Assembly (NCBI GenBank): GCA_030614585.1
Contig: JAUWTT010000315.1
Location: 1-5,498 of the forward strand
DNA: 5,498 nucleotides
From: Acidobacteriota bacterium
GTDB lineage: Bacteria; Acidobacteriota; UBA6911; RPQK01; JAPXNP01
Direction of reading: 5' to 3'
Numbering within the stretch: the stretch's first letter is position 1; each line of letters opens with the position of its first letter. Of the stretch, positions 1 through 5,498 are shown in pieces. The notes under the pieces were generated by a model that was not told the DNA's origin, searched no databases, and worked only from the letters and a program-made list of their open reading frames with translations. The position numbers and the translations under genes are program-made.

Positions 1-1
1 A

Positions 2-952
2 AGCAGTTTCACCTGCGTGACGGAGGCAGCCCCGCTTGAGCGGCATGAGTTCCAGCAGGTTCACATGGGGACTCTATTCAAGTTGGTCCTCTACGCTCCC
101 GACCCGAATCTGGCGAGCCAGGCAGCAAGGGCCGCGTTCGAGCGAGTCGAAAGGCTCGACGAGACCCTGAGTGACTATCGGTCGGACAATGAACTGGCGC
201 GAGTAAACACTAAAGCGTTCGAAGCTCCGCAAGTTGTTAGTGCTGATCTGCTGGTCGCAACAAACAGGGCGTTGGAACTGTCACGCAAAACCTCGGGTTC
301 CTTTGATATCACTGTGAAACCCCTGGTCCGTTTGTGGCGTCGGGCGCGCGAGGATGGGAATCTGCCTACAGATAATGAAATCCAGGAAGCTCTGGAAAGA
401 GTTGGGTATGGAGACGTGCTCTTGAATGAGAGGACAGGTTCTATTCGTTTCCGGAAAGCAGGCATGGAGCTTGATTTCGGAGGAATTGGAAAGGGTTTTG
501 CCGCTGACGAGGTCCTCAAGGTGCTTGCCGGTCTTGGGCTGAGGCGGGTGCTGGTAGATGCCGGCGGGGATATCCGTGTTGGCCAGCCCCCACCCGGACG
601 TGATGGCTGGATAGTCTCAATTGACTCGCCGAAGGACTCGGCGGTCGAGCTCTTGCTGGTCAATCAGGCTGTTGCTACTTCGGGAGACAAGTACCAATTC
701 GTAGAAATCGACGGCGAAAGGTACTCCCACATTGTCGATCCGAAGACAGGAGTTGGACTTCGCTATTCTGGGACAGTTACGGTGTTGGCTCAGGACGCGA
801 CCGTGGCGGATGCTCTTTCGACGGCGCTCAATGTGCTACCCGCGGAGGCGGGTCTGCGGATGATCGAAGCGACGGATGGTGTCGAAGCGCGAATCGTGCG
901 AAGGCTCTCCGGCATCGAGAAGACGTACGTGTCGACAAACTTCCCTCCTTGA
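2..952 (+). CDS. apbE: ApbE-family FAD:protein FMN transferase, probably lipoprotein, 5' end likely off the window
   Basis: The enzyme transfers FMN from FAD to a Thr/Ser of acceptor proteins (RnfG/NqrC-type FMN-binding domains, some flavocytochromes) outside the cytoplasmic membrane. Numbering from a GTG at 17 (311 codons), the family blocks are visible in order: HMGTLFKLVLYAPD (16-29), LSDYRSDNELARVN (51-64), SGSFDITV (93-100), DFGGIGKGFAADEV (153-166), DAGGDIRVG (181-189), ATSGDKYQF (220-228), YSHIVDPKTG (236-245) and ADALSTAL (264-271). D265 and T269 correspond to the family's Mg-binding residues. The C-terminus looks complete. The GTG has no Shine-Dalgarno sequence, and the frame is open to the left edge reading SSFTC just before it. 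That Cys lies 17 residues before MGT, the usual place for a lipidated Cys, so I infer an upstream start and a signal peptide outside the window. No acceptor motif (S/T-G-A-T type) is seen in the neighbours. Family assignment is very secure; the start is not. Confidence 0.95.
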   Translation, partial: SSFTCVTEAAPLERHEFQQVHMGTLFKLVLYAPDPNLASQAARAAFERVERLDETLSDYRSDNELARVNTKAFEAPQVVSADLLVATNRALELSRKTSGSFDITVKPLVRLWRRAREDGNLPTDNEIQEALERVGYGDVLLNERTGSIRFRKAGMELDFGGIGKGFAADEVLKVLAGLGLRRVLVDAGGDIRVGQPPPGRDGWIVSIDSPKDSAVELLLVNQAVATSGDKYQFVEIDGERYSHIVDPKTGVGLRYSGTVTVLAQDATVADALSTALNVLPAEAGLRMIEATDGVEARIVRRLSGIEKTYVSTNFPP

Positions 953-955
953 CCG

Positions 956-1002
956 GCTGACGCAAATCAGCGAAACTTGGCACTGTTTTGTGTCGAAACA
1001 CA
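956..1002 (+). other. Two small hairpins in the apbE-cytochrome gap
   Basis: The 118-base gap between apbE and the cytochrome gene contains two short perfect stems. GCTGA/TCAGC (956-960 with 967-971, loop CGCAAA) starts four bases after the apbE stop. TGTGT/ACACA (989-993 with 998-1002) closes a CGAA loop. Neither is followed by a T run, so neither is a convincing intrinsic terminator. They may only be processing or spacing structures. No clear sigma70 promoter is seen in the gap, so readthrough from apbE is plausible. Confidence 0.25.
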
Positions 1003-1070
1003 GGTTGCCCGGGTGAGTTGCCGACGATTCCTGGCCGAGATGACAGGCTTGACGATGCGGAGCACTTGAG

Positions 1071-2660
1071 ATGAAAGTCAGATTCCCTAAGCTCTCGTTC
1101 TTGAAGAGTAAACTCTTCATCGGTATCGCGATTGGTTTCATCCTCACCTCTTTCTCGATCTACTTTTTCTATGCTCAAGTCAAACGAACGTCGACTAATG
1201 AGTATTGCGAAAGTTGCCATGTCCATCCTCAGGCGATTAAGTCCTGGAAGGAAGGAGCTCACTACAAAACCGCCAGCGGCGTGGTGACGAACTGTGTCGA
1301 CTGTCATTTACCTCCAGACGGTTGGGAGTACCTTATTGAGAAGTCGAAAGCAGGGGCTCGGGATATTTACTCCTTCTACTTTACCGACACCTCGTTAATC
1401 GACTGGGAGGCCAAGTCGAGTCTGGAGCATGCTGTCGTCTTCACTTTTGACGATTCCTGCACCCGCTGCCACGCGGAACTTTTCCAGCTGGAGTTGAACA
1501 ACAAGGGTGTGGACGCTCACATCCATTACAAGAAACATCTGGACGAATTGTTCTGCATCAACTGTCACTTGAAAACCGGACATTTTCACGATGAACCTGA
1601 CGAACAGTTCATTCAGGTTGAGGAGGAGGTTGAGGAGCGTGAGATGGCTCCCCTCGTATCGGATATCGAGCCGGGAGTGTTTGTTGATTACACTGAGGTC
1701 ATTCCGGGTGCAGAAGTTAAGTTCGAGATGGTTGCCGTCGAAAGTGGCTCTTTCCTAATGGGAAGTCCGGACTCCGAAGCCGAAAGAGCTGAGGACGAAG
1801 GCCCGCAGCGCGAGGTCAAACTCAGTTCGTATTGGATCGGTAAGGCTGAGGTGTCGTGGAGAGAGTTTGACGCCTATTATTTGGAAACCGTAACCCGGGA
1901 GAAAAACGAACTCGGTGAGATGTCGGATGCGATCACAGGTCCAACTCCTCCTTACGGGTCTCCTGACCAGGGATGGGGTAAAAGGTCCAGACCCGCTATC
2001 ACCATGTCCCACTACGCCGCACGAAAGTACTGCGAGTGGCTTTCCATGGTGACGGGCCGGACGTACAGACTTCCGACAGAGGCGGAGTGGGAGTTTGCAG
2101 CGCGTGCGGGGACCGAAGGGGCCTATTTCTTCGGTACTGACGAACCGGAGTCTTGGTTTGCCGGGTTCAAACGAAGACTCCTCGGCGGTAGCGCGGTTGA
2201 CGAGGAAATGCTTGGGCGTTTCGCCTGGTTTGTGTTCAACAGTAAGCGGAAGACGCAAGCACCGTTCGAGAATGAACCCAATCCGTGGGGTATCCACAAC
2301 ATGTTCGGTAACGCGAAAGAGTTCTGCCTCGATTGGTACGCCCCGGATGCATACGGTTCGTACCCTGCCGGCCAGGTGACGATCGACCCCAAGGGTCCTG
2401 ATAGTGGGACTGAGCACGTCGTTCGCGGTGGTTCCTACCGCAGTGAGGCTGGTGAGTTGCGCGCTGCTGCCAGAGACTTCTCCCGGCACGATGCGTGGTT
2501 GAAAACAGATCCTCAGATTCCAAAGAGTGTTTGGTGGTACTCTGACAACAGGGAAGTTGGGTTTCGTGTGATCAGAGAATACGAGCCGGCGGATACAGAA
2601 GGGGTTGCCGGCTCAGAAATAGATTCAGTCGAGACGAGTGATCTTGGCGAAAGTGATTGA
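1071..2660 (+). CDS. NapC/NrfH-type tetraheme cytochrome c fused to an FGE/SUMF1-fold domain
   Basis: Residues 1-13 are basic and 14-35 form one membrane helix, placing the rest outside the cytoplasm. Four CxxCH haem motifs follow: C46-H50, C75-H79, C130-H134 and C162-H166. SWKEGAHYKTASGVVTNCVD (58-77) and the late HxH/CxxCHLKTGH block match the NapC/NrfH quinol-dehydrogenase pattern, so the N-terminal third probably takes electrons from the quinone pool. A Glu-rich linker (about 175-195) leads to an FGE-sulfatase fold (about 214-503): SGSFLMGSPDSEAERAEDEG (225-244), YRLPTEAEWEFAARAG (332-347), NPWGIHNMFGNAKEFCLDWY (404-423), VVRGGSY (450-456) and VGFRVIRE (496-503). By eye the two copper-binding catalytic Cys of true FGE fall at S458 and L463, so formylglycine-generating activity is unlikely. 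A C-type-lectin-like binding or docking role is inferred. NapC/NrfH proteins are usually only about 150-200 residues. The start has GGAG at 1059-1062, 8 bases upstream. The next gene follows closely, suggesting co-transcription. Confidence 0.9.
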   Translation: MKVRFPKLSFLKSKLFIGIAIGFILTSFSIYFFYAQVKRTSTNEYCESCHVHPQAIKSWKEGAHYKTASGVVTNCVDCHLPPDGWEYLIEKSKAGARDIYSFYFTDTSLIDWEAKSSLEHAVVFTFDDSCTRCHAELFQLELNNKGVDAHIHYKKHLDELFCINCHLKTGHFHDEPDEQFIQVEEEVEEREMAPLVSDIEPGVFVDYTEVIPGAEVKFEMVAVESGSFLMGSPDSEAERAEDEGPQREVKLSSYWIGKAEVSWREFDAYYLETVTREKNELGEMSDAITGPTPPYGSPDQGWGKRSRPAITMSHYAARKYCEWLSMVTGRTYRLPTEAEWEFAARAGTEGAYFFGTDEPESWFAGFKRRLLGGSAVDEEMLGRFAWFVFNSKRKTQAPFENEPNPWGIHNMFGNAKEFCLDWYAPDAYGSYPAGQVTIDPKGPDSGTEHVVRGGSYRSEAGELRAAARDFSRHDAWLKTDPQIPKSVWWYSDNREVGFRVIREYEPADTEGVAGSEIDSVETSDLGESD

Positions 2661-2680
2661 ATGAGGGATGATAGAAGGGG

Positions 2681-2694
2681 AAAGGGAGCAAAGA
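2681..2694 (+). promoter_or_regulatory. Ribosome binding site that selects the start at 2695
   Basis: AAAGGGAG at 2681-2688 lies 6 bases before ATG 2695. The in-frame ATG at 2668 has only GAGGG directly abutting it, with no usable spacing. The 2695 start therefore gives the better-supported protein, nine residues shorter, beginning MIDEEKEQ ahead of the Tat motif. Confidence 0.6.
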
Positions 2695-4050
2695 ATGATT
2701 GATGAAGAGAAGGAACAGGGATCGAGTTTGAATCGACGGGCCTTCATAGGAACGGCTGCTGTCGCGGGCGCAGTTCTGGTTGCTTGCGGTGGTGCTGAGC
2801 AGAAAAAAGCCATTAAGCTGGGCGAACAGCAAGTCAGAGGGCCGAAAACTGCCCCTGATGGGCCCGTGATTAGGGCGGGCGTCATTGGATGCGGAGGACG
2901 AGGAACGGGTGCTGCTGGGAATTTCCTCGACGCAGGCCCCAGTCTTGAGATTGTTGCTTTGTCGGACGTGTTTCAAGACCGGATCGATGCCTGTCGCGCC
3001 AAACTGAAAGAACAGTATGGGGCTGAGATTCCGGATGACCGGTGTTATTCAGGTTTTGATGGATATAAGCAACTCCTCGAGTCGGAGGTGGATTACATTA
3101 TCATTGCGACACCTCCTTTTTTCCGGCCTGCCATTTTTGAGGCGGCAGTGGGAGCCCGGAAGAACATATTCATGGAGAAGCCCGTTGCGGTGGACCCGGT
3201 TGGTATACGCTCAATTCTTGCGACGGCTGAAAAAGCTGACGCGTTTGGGTTGAAAATAGTGACCGGAACGCAGAGGCACCATGAAGCCTCTTACATCGAG
3301 ACGTACAATCGCGTTATGGATGGGGCCATTGGTCAAATCGTGGCCGCAAGGTGCTATTGGAACCAGGGACAGCTCTGGTTTAGAGAGCACCAGGACGGTT
3401 GGTCCGATATGGAATGGATGATACGAGACTGGGTCAACTGGTGCTGGGCTTCGGGCGACCATATTGTAGAGCAGCATATCCATAACATAGACGTGATCAA
3501 CTGGTTCACTCATTCTCATCCTACAAGTGCTGTGGGGATGGGAGGCCGCCAACGCCGTGTGACAGGCGACCAGTATGACTTCTTCAGTGTTGACTATGAG
3601 TTTGAGAACGGCGTGCATAGCATGAGCATGTGTCGCCAGGTTGACGGCTGTGAGAACAATGTCTCGGAGTTCCTCGTCGGGTCAGATGGTTCCACCAACT
3701 GTAAGGACACCATCTTCGGTCCAGATGGGGGAGTAGTCTGGACCTTTGATCCAGCAGAAGGAGCTGGGGAAGGCGAAGCCGACGAAGCTGGCCCGACATC
3801 TCCGTACATCCAGGAACATATTGATTTGGTTACAGCCATCAGAAACGATCAGCCCATCAACGAGGTTGAGGCCACAGCGTTTTCCAATCTGACAGCCATT
3901 ATGGGCAGGGTTTCCGCCTATACGGGTCAGGAGATAAAGTGGGATGAAATAATGGCTTCGGATCTCCAGTTGGGGCCCGAGACTCTTGAATTGGGACCTA
4001 GTGAGTTGATTAACGCCGTCATTCCTGTTCCCGGCACTTCTAAAGTCTAA
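2695..4050 (+). CDS. Tat-exported Gfo/Idh/MocA-family oxidoreductase, probable lipoprotein
   Basis: The 451-residue protein (start 2695) opens with a twin-arginine signal: NRRAFIG (13-19), a hydrophobic stretch, then LVAC with Cys31 as probable lipidation site. The Rossmann domain follows: IRAGVIGCGGRGTGAAGNF with the nucleotide loop at 65-70, then EKP at 161-163 (K162 is the family's active-site Lys). GDHIVEQHIHNIDVINWF (254-271) carries the His/Asp residues expected at the active site. The C-terminal block EHIDLVTAIR...YTGQEIKWDEIM...SDL is typical of exported members. An acidic Gly/Glu run sits near residues 354-366. The family uses NAD(P) on sugars or cyclitols; Tat-exported members, including GH109 glycosidases, carry the cofactor tightly bound. 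Substrate cannot be told from sequence. It lies 34 bases after the cytochrome fusion and probably shares its transcript. An alternative in-frame ATG at 2668 is possible but weaker. Confidence 0.92.
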   Translation: MIDEEKEQGSSLNRRAFIGTAAVAGAVLVACGGAEQKKAIKLGEQQVRGPKTAPDGPVIRAGVIGCGGRGTGAAGNFLDAGPSLEIVALSDVFQDRIDACRAKLKEQYGAEIPDDRCYSGFDGYKQLLESEVDYIIIATPPFFRPAIFEAAVGARKNIFMEKPVAVDPVGIRSILATAEKADAFGLKIVTGTQRHHEASYIETYNRVMDGAIGQIVAARCYWNQGQLWFREHQDGWSDMEWMIRDWVNWCWASGDHIVEQHIHNIDVINWFTHSHPTSAVGMGGRQRRVTGDQYDFFSVDYEFENGVHSMSMCRQVDGCENNVSEFLVGSDGSTNCKDTIFGPDGGVVWTFDPAEGAGEGEADEAGPTSPYIQEHIDLVTAIRNDQPINEVEATAFSNLTAIMGRVSAYTGQEIKWDEIMASDLQLGPETLELGPSELINAVIPVPGTSKV

Positions 4051-4080
4051 CTCCAGAATTTTCGGCGAGAGTTTCTAAAG

Positions 4081-4106
4081 GGGCTGTTGCTCAAACGCAA
4101 CAGCCC
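4081..4106 (+). terminator. Hairpin closing the redox cassette, terminator-like
   Basis: GGGCTGTTGC (4081-4090) pairs perfectly with GCAACAGCCC (4097-4106) around a TCAAAC loop, starting 30 bases after the oxidoreductase stop. The 10-bp stem and its position suit transcription termination or 3'-end protection. The downstream sequence is AATTCCCAAATT rather than a T run, so it is not a textbook intrinsic terminator. Either strand could form it. Confidence 0.6.
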
Positions 4107-4277
4107 AATTCCCAAATTCCAAGAACCAATTCCCAACTAATTCCAAACTTCAACTTCCATTGCAGGAAGCATCGAACCTACGGGAAGATAGGCGGTTAAT
4201 AGCTCTTTGGAAGTTGAGATATTGAGTTCATTGAATCGACCTTGTTTGAGATCTGGTGCTTGGTGCTTGAGATTTGG
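4107..4277. repeat. Degenerate AATTCC-rich repeat with imperfect inverted copies
   Basis: The left side (4107-4150) repeats AATTCCCAA, AATTCCAAG, AATTCCCAA and AATTCCAAA at irregular short intervals. The right side (4250-4277) has TGGTGCT twice in tandem, then TGAGATTTGG. CCAAATTCCAAGAACCAA (4112-4129) matches the reverse complement of TTGGTGCTTGAGATTTGG (4260-4277) at 15 of 18 positions. Inside these arms a second, perfect 10-bp pair occurs: TCAACTTCCA (4150-4159) with TGGAAGTTGA (4208-4217). The nested arrangement suggests a small non-coding palindromic or MITE-like element, or decayed copies of an interspersed intergenic repeat. No transposase and no obvious target duplication is visible. 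Confidence 0.45.
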
Positions 4278-4357
4278 ACGTGGGACCGATTTAGGCAACA
4301 CGCCCTCAAGTATGGGCTTCTCCCGACCTTCCCATTTCGAAAAAAACAGCGCCTTCC

Positions 4358-4386
4358 TTGACAACCCCTGAATCGGATCTTATTTC
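4358..4386 (+). promoter_or_regulatory. Possible sigma70-type promoter upstream of groES
   Basis: A perfect TTGACA (4358-4363) is followed at exactly 17 bases by TATTTC (4381-4386), a weak -10 matching only the leading TAT. It would give a leader of about 200 bases before groES. The rest of the gap, 4387-4527, including a GC-rich stretch at about 4436-4496, shows no better promoter and no convincing ORF on either strand. Confidence 0.3.
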
Positions 4387-4527
4387 CCTTTTTGCGGCAG
4401 AGTAACAGATTGGAAGTAATTGCCGCCGATCAGGAGTTTGGCTCTCGGTTCCCGCAGGCCTTCAGCATCGACCGGGTCGCGGAGCGTGGGGGCTCGTAAT
4501 TGTTGATTCTAAGAGATTTGTCTGATC

Positions 4528-4547
4528 CGCTCTCACAAATGAGAGCG
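4528..4547 (+). promoter_or_regulatory. Leader hairpin or operator of the groES-groEL operon, CIRCE-like but not CIRCE
   Basis: CGCTCTCA (4528-4535) and TGAGAGCG (4540-4547) are a perfect 8-bp inverted repeat around CAAA, ending 51 bases before the groES ATG. Position and half-site (GCTCTC/GAGAGC) recall the HrcA operator CIRCE (GCACTC-N9-GAGTGC), but the half-sites differ by one base and the spacer is 6 rather than 9. An alternative pairing, ATTTGT (4516-4521) with ACAAAT (4535-4540), would compete with it. A repressor operator or an RNA hairpin is equally possible. Confidence 0.45.
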
Positions 4548-4598
4548 AAGTGGACGAGGCGAAACGCTAATTTAAAGAAATGAGAAAAGGAGCGAGGC

Positions 4599-5498
<900 letters not shown>

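Noticed and set aside
175..663. - strand open frame of 162 codons inside apbE
   Set aside because: Antisense shadow of conserved ApbE blocks; Ser/Arg/Pro-rich composition is typical of out-of-frame translation.
976..992. TTGGCAC...TTGTG, resembling a sigma54 promoter before the cytochrome gene
   Set aside because: The -24 half is good (TGGCAC), but the -12 half lacks GC and is one base too close.
1755..2489. Long - strand open frame of 244 codons inside the cytochrome-FGE gene
   Set aside because: It lies entirely antisense to a gene with unmistakable haem and FGE motifs; its product shows no family pattern.
1071..2660. Calling the fusion a true formylglycine-generating enzyme
   Set aside because: The two copper-site cysteines are replaced (S458 and L463 by eye), and the single C-terminal Cys in NAKEFC is not at a catalytic position.
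2668..2694. Upstream in-frame start for the Gfo/Idh/MocA gene
   Set aside because: The only purine run abuts the ATG with no spacing, whereas ATG 2695 has AAAGGGAG at 6 bases and gives a more typical Tat leader length.
4107..4150. CRISPR-like array from the repeated AATTCC units
   Set aside because: Units are 6-9 bases, degenerate and spaced by only a few bases; there are no uniform spacers and no cas genes.
4137..4364. 75-codon reading frame on the - strand in the intergenic region
   Set aside because: It would start at TTG with no well-spaced Shine-Dalgarno, its coding runs straight through the inverted repeats, and its product shows no recognisable motif.

Overview
The window carries five protein-coding genes, all on the + strand, in two blocks separated by a non-coding stretch of about 550 bases (4051-4598). 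It looks like ordinary chromosome of a Gram-negative-type bacterium. The Tat-exported Gfo/Idh/MocA lipoprotein, a large formylglycine-generating-enzyme (FGE)-like domain and the lipoprotein-style ApbE recall uncultivated Planctomycetes-Verrucomicrobia or FCB-type lineages. That placement is an inference from protein style, not a measured phylogeny.

Block 1 (left edge to about 4106) is a probable redox cassette. First comes an ApbE-type FAD:protein FMN transferase whose frame stays open to the left edge, so it is probably partial. After 118 bases comes a 529-residue fusion of a membrane-anchored NapC/NrfH-type tetraheme cytochrome c to an FGE/SUMF1-fold domain that lacks the two catalytic cysteines. 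After another 34 bases comes a Gfo/Idh/MocA oxidoreductase with a twin-arginine lipoprotein signal. All three products are predicted to work outside the cytoplasmic membrane. This suggests an extracytoplasmic electron-transfer or sugar-oxidation unit, but no flavin-acceptor motif and no terminal reductase is visible here. A perfect 10-bp hairpin 30 bases after the last stop closes the block.

The non-coding stretch holds that hairpin, an AATTCC-rich degenerate repeat facing imperfect inverted copies (TTGGTGCTTGAGATTTGG type) about 150 bases away, a possible TTGACA promoter, and a compact 8-bp hairpin in the leader of the next operon.

Block 2 (4599 to right edge) is the chaperonin operon: a complete groES followed 25 bases later by the first 195 codons of groEL, cut by the window end. 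The leader hairpin resembles the CIRCE heat-shock operator in half-site sequence but has the wrong spacer length, so the control of this operon is an open question.
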